From contig NZ_OX030782.1 in NCBI RefSeq assembly GCF_943733665.1, forward strand, positions 2,838,501 through 2,902,500: DNA of 64,000 nt, in the 5' to 3' direction. The position numbers were made by a program, and so were the translations under genes. Shown in pieces: positions 7,432 to 16,100 of this stretch. Numbering within the stretch: position 1 is the stretch's first letter; every line of letters begins with the position of its first letter. The notes under the pieces are model-generated. The model searched no databases and was not told where the DNA came from. It was given only the letters and a program-made list of their open reading frames with translations. This stretch comes from Aquimarina sp. Aq107 (GTDB lineage Bacteria; Bacteroidota; Bacteroidia; Flavobacteriales; Flavobacteriaceae).

Positions 7432-9930
7432 ATGAAACTTTTTAGATTATTACCCACCCTTTTATTTATATTATTTGGTTCTGCCACATTTGCACAAGTA
7501 AAAGTAACAGGAACCATCGTCGACGCCGAAAATACTCCAATAGTCGGAGCTACCATTTTATTAGAGAATTCTGAAAATAATTTTGGAAAACTAACTAATA
7601 GATCTGGACAATTTGAAATAGATGCTCCTTCTGGCAACTACAACCTAGAAGTGAGATATTTAGGATTTCAATCCTATAAGAAAAGTATCGAAATAGGTGA
7701 TGGTTCTACATTTGATGTAGGAACTATACAATTAGAAGCAGGTACTGAGCAATTACAGACTGTCGAAGTTGTAGGTCGTGTAAGAAAAGATTATAATAGT
7801 GATTATTCGTTTTCTGCAACCAAAATAGCTATTAAAAATAAAGAGTTGCCACAATCGGTAGCTACAGTAACTAAAGAACTTATTGATGATCGTCTAGCAT
7901 TTCAATTACCAGATGCTGTCAAAACAGTAAGTAGTGTATCAGCGACGGGATTATATAATCATTATAACATTAGAGGTATAACTCAAGCTGATGACGGACA
8001 AATGCTTAATGGAATGCGTACACGTCAATATTACTTTTTACAACCTATAACATCTCACCTTGAGCGTGTAGAGGTTATTAAAGGGCCTTCTTCTGTAACT
8101 TTTTCTAGTGCAGATCCTGGTGGAACTGTAAATATGGTAACTAAAAAACCATTGACTGAAAAAAGAAATTCAGTAAGTTTAACAACAGGGAGTTTTGGAA
8201 CTCTAAGAGCGACAGCAGATTTCACAGGACCATTGAACGATTCTAAAACTTTATTATATCGTTTTAATGCGGCTTTTCAAGAAGCAGATTCTTTTAGAGA
8301 TGTTGTAAATAATAATGCTATTTTAATCACTCCTTCTTTGAGTTATATTCCTAACGATAAGACCTCACTTAATGTGGAAATGATTTACAATAACGCTGAG
8401 GGTAATTTAGACAGAGGTCAGCCAATTTTTGGCGCAATTAATGGCGAGTTTGATTTGAATAGCACACCAATCACAAGAAACGTAGGTGCATCAAACGATC
8501 ACTATAAAACTAAAGAGCTCATATTTATGGCTAATTTTAGTCAAAAGTTTACTGAAGACTTTGGCTTTAATGCACAGTTCATGAAACAAACTTGGGATGA
8601 AGATTTAGCTGAGCATAGAGTTGACGGTACAGCCGTTGATATTGATGGAAATGTGATTCCTACACTTGCAAGAATGCGGTATGACAAAAGGCAACAATTT
8701 TGGGAAACAGATAACTTTAGTGCCTATTTTAATTATGACATCAAAAAAAATAATATTACCAACAAATTATTAGTTGGATACGATGCTACGAGATGGGAAA
8801 GAAAAATTGGAGCGGGATTCCTTCGTGCAAGAAGATATTTAACAGTAGATGGAGGTCAGGCTAATTATGACCCAACTAACCCTGGTAATTTTCAACAAAT
8901 GGTTGTAGATGGTGTAACTATGCCAGTACCAGCTGTTCCACATTTTAACTTAGAAAACCCTTTTAATGGAGCCAGAAATACAAATAGTTACAACCTTGCT
9001 GAATTAACAATTCCTGCAAATTTAAACACTTCAAACGGTATCTATATCCAAAATCAATTCAAGATTGGAAAATTATCAGCATTAGTAAACTTAAGATATG
9101 AGTGGTTTACAGACATTTTTGATTACAAAAATGATGAAGAAGAATTTAAAACTAGTGCTTTTGTACCTAGACTTGGTGTAACTTATGAGATTACAGATGA
9201 TATTAGTGCGTATACAACATATTTAGAAGGATTTCAACCACATACAAATACAGTATCATTATCTCCAACCGCAGAAGGTTTTTTCTGGGCAGCCTCACCA
9301 AGTAGATTCGATCCATTAGAAAGTAGTTTAATAGAAGTAGGTGCTAAAGGAGAATTTTTAAATGGAAAAATCTTTGCCAACTTCGCAATTTTTAATGTTA
9401 CTCAAAAAAACATCTTGCTTGGAGATACCTATGATTTAGATAATTTAACAACAAGAGGAGAGCAAAGAAGTAGAGGTTTTGAAGCAGATATATCAGGATA
9501 TATACTACCAAATTTACAATTAACAGCTTCTTATTCTTATACAGATGCTACAATTGAAGAAGATGCTGTCGCAGAATTTATAGGAGCACGAATCGGTGGA
9601 GCTCCAAAACATAATGCGAATTTTTGGGGGAGATACGACTTTAATTCAATTTCATTTTTAAAAGGAATTGGTGTTGGTTTAGGCGCACAATATGTAGATG
9701 AAAGATTTACTTGGTACAATCCTACATACGATACCAATAGAGTATTATTACCGGAATACACGATATTTGATGCAGCTGTATACTACAAGCCAAGTTACAT
9801 GAATATGCAGTTAAGTCTAAAAGTAAACAACCTATTTAATGATACTTATTGGTTAGGTGGTCTTAACCCTTCTAGACTAGGACCAGGTGCTCCAAGAAAT
9901 ATCTTGTTAAATGCAACGTATACATTTTAA
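7432..9930 (+). CDS. TonB-dependent siderophore/metallophore-type outer-membrane receptor
   Basis: An 832-residue receptor. It has a signal peptide (about 1-22, ending TFAQ), a carboxypeptidase-regulatory-like domain (about 25-105), a plug domain (about 135-240) and a long beta-barrel ending in aromatic Phe (NATYTF). The plug has siderophore-receptor hallmarks: ELPQSVATVTKELI, NIRG, LERVEVIKGPSS and DPGGTVNMVTKKP. That class takes up ferric siderophores and other metal chelates across the outer membrane using TonB energy. Here it is fused into an operon with an ABC-2 ATPase and permeases behind Zur-like, not Fur-like, operators. A zinc or other metal chelate is therefore a likelier cargo than iron. 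A strong hairpin follows the stop codon. Confidence 0.9.
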   Translation: MKLFRLLPTLLFILFGSATFAQVKVTGTIVDAENTPIVGATILLENSENNFGKLTNRSGQFEIDAPSGNYNLEVRYLGFQSYKKSIEIGDGSTFDVGTIQLEAGTEQLQTVEVVGRVRKDYNSDYSFSATKIAIKNKELPQSVATVTKELIDDRLAFQLPDAVKTVSSVSATGLYNHYNIRGITQADDGQMLNGMRTRQYYFLQPITSHLERVEVIKGPSSVTFSSADPGGTVNMVTKKPLTEKRNSVSLTTGSFGTLRATADFTGPLNDSKTLLYRFNAAFQEADSFRDVVNNNAILITPSLSYIPNDKTSLNVEMIYNNAEGNLDRGQPIFGAINGEFDLNSTPITRNVGASNDHYKTKELIFMANFSQKFTEDFGFNAQFMKQTWDEDLAEHRVDGTAVDIDGNVIPTLARMRYDKRQQFWETDNFSAYFNYDIKKNNITNKLLVGYDATRWERKIGAGFLRARRYLTVDGGQANYDPTNPGNFQQMVVDGVTMPVPAVPHFNLENPFNGARNTNSYNLAELTIPANLNTSNGIYIQNQFKIGKLSALVNLRYEWFTDIFDYKNDEEEFKTSAFVPRLGVTYEITDDISAYTTYLEGFQPHTNTVSLSPTAEGFFWAASPSRFDPLESSLIEVGAKGEFLNGKIFANFAIFNVTQKNILLGDTYDLDNLTTRGEQRSRGFEADISGYILPNLQLTASYSYTDATIEEDAVAEFIGARIGGAPKHNANFWGRYDFNSISFLKGIGVGLGAQYVDERFTWYNPTYDTNRVLLPEYTIFDAAVYYKPSYMNMQLSLKVNNLFNDTYWLGGLNPSRLGPGAPRNILLNATYTF

Positions 9931-9936
9931 AGAATG

Positions 9937-9969
9937 AAACCGATATGATTGAATCAATCATATCGGTTT
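9937..9969 (+). terminator. Intrinsic-terminator-like hairpin inside the TonB/ABC operon
   Basis: AAACCGATATGATTGA (9937-9952) pairs perfectly with TCAATCATATCGGTTT (9954-9969). It leaves a stem of about 14 bp after allowing a loop and is followed by a T-rich stretch. It begins 7 nt after the receptor stop and ends 34 nt before the permease start. It probably terminates part of the transcripts, so that receptor is made in excess of permease, or it protects the upstream mRNA 3' end. Confidence 0.7.
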
Positions 9970-10003
9970 TATATCACCATTGACAAACAATAAAAGCGAA
10001 CAT

Positions 10004-11455
10004 ATGAAATGGGCTAATATTAAGTTATTCGTATTAAACTTTTTGCATAATGCAACAACTACCAAGAATTTCTATCTATTGTATACCATTTTTATAGTAT
10101 TAACGTGCTATGCCGCTTTTAGTGGTATAAAAAATCATATTACACAGAATGAAATTCGATTAGACCATCAAGTCAAAGCGAGACAAAGCTGGGAAGCTAA
10201 CCCAGATAAGCACCCACACCGAATGGCTCATTTTGGAACTTTTGCTTTTAGAATAAATGCTTCCTTAGGAATATTTGATTATGGGTTAGAAAGTTTTACT
10301 GGGAATACAGTTTTTTTAGAAGCCCATCGACAAAATAGTGTAAACTTTTCTGAAGCTACTTTTTCTACAGGTATGCTGCGATTCGGAGAATTAAGCTTAT
10401 CATTATTATTACAACTGGTACTCCCACTAATCATGTTTTTTTTAGGTTTTTCTAGTATTGCAAAAGACAGACAAAATGGAACCTTAAAAATGTTATTATC
10501 ACAAGGAGCTACCTGGAAAGAGATTCTATTCGGAAAATCTCTGGGGCTTTTTGCTATTTCTATGTTATATTTTATTCCTGTTTTTTTAGTAGTAATCATC
10601 GCTCTTTTGATCTATGGTCAACAAGGTGCTAATCAATCTCTTTGGCTGCGATTATTATTTATAAGCTTTGGGTATTTAGCTTTTCTATTTATTATATCAG
10701 CCTTGACCATGATCGTTTCTGCAACTACCCGTACTGCAAAAAATGCTTTACTCAGATTATTAGGTATTTGGTTATTATTAGTGGTCTTATTACCAAAATC
10801 TGCACAAGCTATGGGTAATTATTGGTTTCCTACTCCTAGCAAATTAGCTTTTCAATCTTCTATTGAAAAAGAGGTAATCAAAAAAGGTGATAGTCACAAT
10901 CCTAATGATCCCCATTATAATAATCTGAGGGACTCAGTTTTAAGTGTTCATAATGTTAAAAAGGTAACAGATTTGCCCTTTAATTATTCAGGATTTGTAA
11001 TGCGAGAAGGAGAAAAAATAACGGCTAATTTATATCGAAAGCATTATAAAAATTTGGTCTCTATTTATAACAATCAAAATGATGTAACCCAGCTATCATC
11101 ATTCATCAATCCCTTTACAGCCATCAAACAATTATCAATGACGATGTCAGGAACAGATTTTTCATCTTACATTGACTTTCAGAATCAAGCAGATACTTAT
11201 CGATATCAGCTAGCTCAAACTATGAATGAATTACAAATGGAATATATAAGTCCAAAAAAAGAAAGTGGATCTGAAGGAAAAAAACATGTAGTTGATCATG
11301 AACATTGGTCAGAATTTAAAGATTTTAGACACCAACCTATGGCTTTTTCTAAATCAATTAAAGAAGCTTCTCTTGCATTGATTTCTATAATATTATGGGT
11401 GTTATTGATCTTCTGGTTATTGTTATTCACATCAAAAAAAGCAAAAGCTATATGA
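10004..11455 (+). CDS. ABC-2-type permease, DUF3526 family (first of pair)
   Basis: A 483-residue membrane protein counted from ATG 10004. A TTG at 9980 would add eight residues but begins just after the terminator hairpin, so the ATG is preferred. It has an N-terminal TM (about 22-44), a large extracytoplasmic segment containing HRMAHFGTFAFR, a group of TM helices (about 130-275), a second soluble segment and a final TM near the C-terminus. The block GTLKMLLSQGATWKEILFGK is the cytoplasmic coupling motif of NosY/DUF3526 permeases. The next permease overlaps its stop by 4 nt (ATGA). It is the likely partner of the ATPase at 6710. In this family the cargo is poorly known. Confidence 0.85.
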   Translation: MKWANIKLFVLNFLHNATTTKNFYLLYTIFIVLTCYAAFSGIKNHITQNEIRLDHQVKARQSWEANPDKHPHRMAHFGTFAFRINASLGIFDYGLESFTGNTVFLEAHRQNSVNFSEATFSTGMLRFGELSLSLLLQLVLPLIMFFLGFSSIAKDRQNGTLKMLLSQGATWKEILFGKSLGLFAISMLYFIPVFLVVIIALLIYGQQGANQSLWLRLLFISFGYLAFLFIISALTMIVSATTRTAKNALLRLLGIWLLLVVLLPKSAQAMGNYWFPTPSKLAFQSSIEKEVIKKGDSHNPNDPHYNNLRDSVLSVHNVKKVTDLPFNYSGFVMREGEKITANLYRKHYKNLVSIYNNQNDVTQLSSFINPFTAIKQLSMTMSGTDFSSYIDFQNQADTYRYQLAQTMNELQMEYISPKKESGSEGKKHVVDHEHWSEFKDFRHQPMAFSKSIKEASLALISIILWVLLIFWLLLFTSKKAKAI

Positions 11456-12798
11456 CAACGTTAAAGTTATTTTTACAGCAATGTATCAGGTCTAAAGAAG
11501 TCTGGATAAGTTTATTGCTTATTACTCTTTTAGGAATAATAAGTATTGTTATTGGCAACAAACACTTGGAAAGACAACAAGATGCAATAGCAGAAGTAAA
11601 ATCATATCAAGCACAACATTTTGATCGACAAGTAGCGCTGCACAATGAAGACTTAGGGTTGTTACTGTATTATGCAAAATTCGCTTATATAAACAACCTA
11701 AACCCATTAGCTGGGCTATCCATTGGTCAGTCAGATGTAAATCCTACTGTAAAGCGAATTACTATTAAGACTTTTGAAGCTCAAAAATATGATACTGATT
11801 TGGTAAACCCAATGAATTTACAATCTGGTAATCTTGATCTATCATTTGTAATCATTTATTTATTTCCGTTATTAGTTATTGTATTATCTTTTAATGTTCT
11901 TTCAGAAGAAACAGAAACAGGTACTTGGCGATTAGTAACCATACAAGCGAGATCTAAATTAGGGTTCATTATATCCAAGCTTTTAATCCGATTGATCCTA
12001 TTATATATTACACTAATTGTTCTTTTTTTTATAGCAAAACTAGTGCTCAACCTAACTTTTGACAGCAACTTAGTTTGGATGTTAGGATTGTCAATGTTAT
12101 ATATCCTATTTTGGTTTACATTAACTTTCTTTATCATTATGTTTAAAAAGTCTTCTGGTTTTAATGCATTACTACTTTTATCAGTTTGGCTAGTATTAAT
12201 AATTCTTTTACCTGCTGGTATTAATGCATATGTATCAGCAAAATATCCAGTCCCAGAAGCATTAAGTACAGCAATTGCTCAACGAGATGGGTATCACGTT
12301 AAATGGGATACCGATAAATTGACAACTATAGAGAAGTTTTATGAACACTATCCCCAATTTAAAGAATATGGATACCCTACAGATGGATTTAACTGGTTAT
12401 GGTATTACGCTATGCAGCAAATGGGAGATGATGACTCAAAAAATCAACAAGAAGCTTTAAACGAAAAGATAAAGTTACGTGAACAAACCAGTAGTCGAAT
12501 TGCATCCATAATTCCGAATATGCATATACAACTAGTTTTTAATCGACTATCTGGAACTAGTATGAGCCAGCAAATGGATTATCTAGAAGCCACTGATGCG
12601 TACCATGAAAAATTAAGATTGTTTTTTTATCCGAAAATATTTAAAAAACAACAAGCAAAAACTATTGATTGGAAACAATTTACTCCAGAATATTACGAGA
12701 CTACTTCTAACCTATCTCCAATAAAAAGTATGATTCCAATTGTCATTGCATCGATATTGATGATTTTAATTTCAATACCAAGAATTAGGCGCTTATAA
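11452..12798 (+). CDS. ABC-2-type permease, DUF3526 family (second of pair)
   Basis: A 448-residue paralogue of the preceding permease, with the same layout: TM at about 18-35, extracytoplasmic segment, several TM helices (about 120-275), a soluble domain and a C-terminal TM near 425-443. The motif TGTWRLVTIQARSKLGFIISK corresponds to the coupling segment of the first copy. The start is ATG 11452, which overlaps the upstream stop as ATGA and points to translational coupling. A frame-open extension to 11395 lies inside the upstream gene and is not used here. The two permeases probably form a heterodimer on the NosF-like ATPase. It is the last gene of the operon and is convergent with the M14-like gene 25 nt away. 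Confidence 0.85.
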   Translation: MTTLKLFLQQCIRSKEVWISLLLITLLGIISIVIGNKHLERQQDAIAEVKSYQAQHFDRQVALHNEDLGLLLYYAKFAYINNLNPLAGLSIGQSDVNPTVKRITIKTFEAQKYDTDLVNPMNLQSGNLDLSFVIIYLFPLLVIVLSFNVLSEETETGTWRLVTIQARSKLGFIISKLLIRLILLYITLIVLFFIAKLVLNLTFDSNLVWMLGLSMLYILFWFTLTFFIIMFKKSSGFNALLLLSVWLVLIILLPAGINAYVSAKYPVPEALSTAIAQRDGYHVKWDTDKLTTIEKFYEHYPQFKEYGYPTDGFNWLWYYAMQQMGDDDSKNQQEALNEKIKLREQTSSRIASIIPNMHIQLVFNRLSGTSMSQQMDYLEATDAYHEKLRLFFYPKIFKKQQAKTIDWKQFTPEYYETTSNLSPIKSMIPIVIASILMILISIPRIRRL

Positions 12799-12823
12799 TT
12801 CGAATATTAAGGTTTATACCTCT

Positions 12824-13873
12824 TTACATTGGCGTCATACCAACATTCATGATAGTTTCTCCTTTATTAATAGGAGGAGTACCTATCATATAAAGGATCA
12901 TTCCATTTTGTGATGCTTTAATATTTTCTAATGTATTACCAAAAAAATCAGTTATATATCCCACTAGTTCTCCTTTTTTAATAAAATCGCCCGCTTTTTT
13001 ATCAGAGTAAAAAAGTCCAGTTGATGCACTTTTAATTGTAAATCGTTTCGCTATAATTATTGGTTTGGTTAAAACAGATTGGTTATTAGCATTCATCATA
13101 TTAAGATGAACTAATAAAGAAAACATAGCATTCACAATTCTATTAATTTCTATTTCATCAGGAATCCCTAATTTACCACACTCAATATCAACAGAAGGTA
13201 TTTTGCGATGAAACGCTTCTTGTGAACAATACAAACTAGGAGTCTGTAATCGTTCCTTTTTAATATTAAAAATGATGGTATAATCAAAACCCATTGCTAA
13301 AGCCATTTCCTTTCCTTTTCGAGAAACTTCTGGTAGCGCTTTACTCTGATACCAAGCATTATAGGAACGTAAATCTTCTGGAGCATCCCCAGCATGTATA
13401 TCAACGAAAAAATCAGACCTTGCAATTACTTCTTTAGTAATTATATCTGCTATACGTTCGGTTATGGATCCATTAGCATCACCGGGAAAAGAACGATTGA
13501 GGTTCTTATTATCTAACGGGTTTAAAAACGGACTCCTACCGAGAAAAGCTGGCACATTAGCTATTTGCACTAAGATAACCGTACCTGATAATTTTGTTGG
13601 ATCTATTTTTTGATTCAATTGCTGGGCGGCAAGAATAGGTGGATATTCATAGCCATGAACTCCCGCTGTGATTCCTAAAACAGGTCCTGACTTTAATCCA
13701 TTAAATATTGTAACAGGAATATAGGTACTATCCTTATCACTAACTACCGGTATTTTGAAATTTTCTTTAGTTCCTGGTTTGATAAATTTATTTTGAAAAA
13801 TAAAAGAATTTTGTGCTATCCCATTAGCAACAAAAAAAATAAAAACGAAAAAAAAGAGTCTTGTGTTGAGCAT
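12824..13873 (-). CDS. Secreted succinylglutamate desuccinylase/aspartoacylase-family zinc hydrolase
   Basis: A 349-residue protein with a signal peptide (about 1-20, ending GIAQ). The AstE/AspA (M14-like) fold is indicated by zinc ligands His73 and Glu76 in GVHGYEYPP and His160 in FVDIHAGD. The block NLNRSFPGD carries the substrate-binding Asn-Arg pair. The C-terminal part, with FIKKGELVGYITDFFGN, is the usual barrel-sandwich extension. Homologues deacylate or cleave amino-acid amides, and the natural substrate of the secreted Bacteroidota group is unknown. It stands alone between convergent and divergent neighbours, with no metal-type operator in front of it. Confidence 0.85.
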   Translation of the reverse strand: MLNTRLFFFVFIFFVANGIAQNSFIFQNKFIKPGTKENFKIPVVSDKDSTYIPVTIFNGLKSGPVLGITAGVHGYEYPPILAAQQLNQKIDPTKLSGTVILVQIANVPAFLGRSPFLNPLDNKNLNRSFPGDANGSITERIADIITKEVIARSDFFVDIHAGDAPEDLRSYNAWYQSKALPEVSRKGKEMALAMGFDYTIIFNIKKERLQTPSLYCSQEAFHRKIPSVDIECGKLGIPDEIEINRIVNAMFSLLVHLNMMNANNQSVLTKPIIIAKRFTIKSASTGLFYSDKKAGDFIKKGELVGYITDFFGNTLENIKASQNGMILYMIGTPPINKGETIMNVGMTPM

Positions 13874-14021
13874 ATAAACAAAGATAATTAAGCTTATACA
13901 AAGTAAATTATAATAAGCTTTTATACATCATTATTATAATATAAAGTTTCGGTAAGTTTTATTAAAATTATGAAAGCTATTATAAAATACATAGACTATT
14001 AAGGTGATTTAAAATTTAAAT

Positions 14022-14633
14022 ATGAGTGAGAATTTTATTAGTGATATAGCCTTTAGTACAGAGGTAAAAAAGCGACAGGAAGAAATGGGATCGAGAAAAG
14101 CTTATCAAAAAATGGCAGAACGTCGTGACTGGCAGGATGAGATTAATGAAAGTCTTAGATCATTTATCAGTTTAAGGGATTCATTTTATATGGCTTCTGT
14201 AAACCCTAGTGGGCAGCCCTATATCCAACATAGAGGTGGACCCAAAGGTTTTCTTAAGGTACTAGATAAAAAACACTTAGCCTTTGCGGATTATGCTGGA
14301 AATAAACAATACATATCGATTGGTAATTTCGACACCAATGCTAAAGTTCATCTTTTTTTAATGGATTACCCTAACAGGATGAGAATAAAAATTTGGGGAG
14401 AAATTGTAATTCATGAACCAGGTGAAACCCTTTTACAACAAGTACGTGATGAAAATTATACCGCCGAGATAGAACGTTTAATAAAAATTAAAGTTAATGC
14501 GTGGGATATCAATTGTCCTCAACATATAGAACAAAGATTTACAACTGAAGAATTTCAGCCTCGTGTAAAACAACTTGAAAATAAAATAGCACAATTAGAA
14601 AAACAGCTAAAGGAATTTCAAAACCAGAAATAA
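14022..14633 (+). CDS. Pyridoxamine 5'-phosphate oxidase-like flavin-binding protein
   Basis: A 203-residue cytoplasmic protein of the PPOX-type split-barrel family. Typical blocks are MASVNPSGQPYIQHRGGPKGF, FADYAGNKQYISIGN and VHLFLMDYPNRMRIKIWGE, the last being the FMN-phosphate and dimer region. The C-terminus is a short coiled coil (QLENKIAQLEKQLKEF). It is likely an FMN-dependent reductase or oxidase of unknown substrate rather than PdxH, whose substrate residues I do not see. It is monocistronic and convergent with the kinase gene. Confidence 0.82.
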   Translation: MSENFISDIAFSTEVKKRQEEMGSRKAYQKMAERRDWQDEINESLRSFISLRDSFYMASVNPSGQPYIQHRGGPKGFLKVLDKKHLAFADYAGNKQYISIGNFDTNAKVHLFLMDYPNRMRIKIWGEIVIHEPGETLLQQVRDENYTAEIERLIKIKVNAWDINCPQHIEQRFTTEEFQPRVKQLENKIAQLEKQLKEFQNQK

Positions 14634-14756
14634 TTAATAATTATTAGATGTTTTTAGTTATTAATCATATCCAATTTTATCTAAGATACTATATTCACCT
14701 ATAAATTATTATCCAATAAGTAAATAATATTATAATATGATTACCAATCCTAAACT

Positions 14757-16100
14757 CTAAAATACTAGACTAAACACGGTACCTTCATTTTCTCTACTAT
14801 TAACCAAAATTTTACCTTTATGGAGTAACATTATTTGTTTACATAAACTAAGTCCTATTCCACTACCTGTAGATTTACTTGTGAAAAACGGAATAAAAAT
14901 ACTATCCATAATATCTTGAGGAATCCCAGAACCATTGTCATATACTTTAATAACTATATTTCTATTTGGTTTTTGTTCTGCTAGTACCCTTATTTGTGGA
15001 TCTGGTCTATGTTTACACGCATCGACTGCATTAAGAATAAGATTAATTAGTACCTGTTCTATAAGGTAGCTATCAATATCTAATTCAATTTTTGGAGGAG
15101 TAACCTTAAACTCAATGTTTATATTTTTTACATCCAAAGATGGCTGCATTAATAATTGTATCGTTTCAAAAAGTTCTGTTATTTTTTTTCTATCAAGATT
15201 TAAGTGTGTTACTTTACTAAGACTTCGATAGGTCTTAGCAAATTTTAAAAGACCTTCACTTCTATTCTTAATTGTTTTTATACCTGAATTTAAATCTTCA
15301 ATTTCTAATGGATAGTCATCTGGATTATCGAGAGTAAGTTGTAAATGCGACTGTAAAGTATCTGCCAAAGACGAAATAGGTGCTATAGAATTCATAATTT
15401 CATGAGTCATTACACTCAATAATTTCTTCCAAGCTTCAGATTCATTCCTATTTAGTGTATCATCTATATTTTGTAATACTATAAGCTTAAATGGATCTTC
15501 TTTTACCTGAAAAACGGTATCAGAAATTAATACTTTTATTTTCTCATTTTGAACCGCGATAGAAATTGAATTTGGTTCTTTATGATATGTTTCAAATATA
15601 GCATCATACAAATCTGGTTTTCTTCCTTCTACAAAACGAATATTTTTAAACGACGGAACATCTAAAGTTTCTCTAAAAGAATCATTAGACCATAATACAT
15701 CTCCGGTTTCTAGATTGTATGCGATAATCCCAATATCTACCATTTCTAAAATCTTCTGTAGATATACGTATTGGGCCTCATTCTTAGAGTTTATTTCCTT
15801 TATCGTTCGATTAACCTCATTAAAACCTTTATATAAAAACCTGATATCTTTTGGTCCTCTATCTTCTGGGAACCATCTCGAAAAATCTCGATATTTAACA
15901 GCTTCAAAAAAATCATCCATCACCACAAAACGTCTTTTTACAAAACTATATGTAGAATACAAAAAATATAAAATAACGAAGCTAATTATAGTAATACTAC
16001 TTGTATACTCATTATCAATAGTATACACAAGACCTAATATTAGAGCTACCAATACTAAAATCCTAAAAAAGAGTCTGGCAATATAACCGTTATAGTTCAT
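14757..16100 (-). CDS. Two-component sensor histidine kinase (NtrB-like)
   Basis: A 447-residue membrane kinase with two TM helices close together (about 10-27 and 34-52) and almost no periplasmic sensor. A HAMP-like/PAS-like region (about 55-215) follows. The HisKA domain carries phospho-acceptor His233 in MTHEIMNSIAPI. The HATPase domain has N box NLILNAVDAC, G1 DNGSGIP, F box FFTSK and G2 GSGIGLSLCKQ. It overlaps the response-regulator gene upstream by 11 nt, so the two are a cognate pair. The lack of an external domain suggests it senses membrane state or a membrane partner. That fits control of the adjacent FtsX-permease array. Confidence 0.92.
   Translation of the reverse strand: MNYNGYIARLFFRILVLVALILGLVYTIDNEYTSSITIISFVILYFLYSTYSFVKRRFVVMDDFFEAVKYRDFSRWFPEDRGPKDIRFLYKGFNEVNRTIKEINSKNEAQYVYLQKILEMVDIGIIAYNLETGDVLWSNDSFRETLDVPSFKNIRFVEGRKPDLYDAIFETYHKEPNSISIAVQNEKIKVLISDTVFQVKEDPFKLIVLQNIDDTLNRNESEAWKKLLSVMTHEIMNSIAPISSLADTLQSHLQLTLDNPDDYPLEIEDLNSGIKTIKNRSEGLLKFAKTYRSLSKVTHLNLDRKKITELFETIQLLMQPSLDVKNINIEFKVTPPKIELDIDSYLIEQVLINLILNAVDACKHRPDPQIRVLAEQKPNRNIVIKVYDNGSGIPQDIMDSIFIPFFTSKSTGSGIGLSLCKQIMLLHKGKILVNSRENEGTVFSLVF

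Noticed and set aside
7432-9930. Iron (Fur) control of the siderophore-type receptor
   Set aside because: The upstream palindromes are GCAAC-N3-GTTGC, not a GATAAT-like Fur box, and the neighbours are zinc-type genes.
11395-11451. Upstream extension of the second DUF3526 permease
   Set aside because: It lies wholly inside the first permease gene, and the ATGA overlap at 11452 is the natural start.
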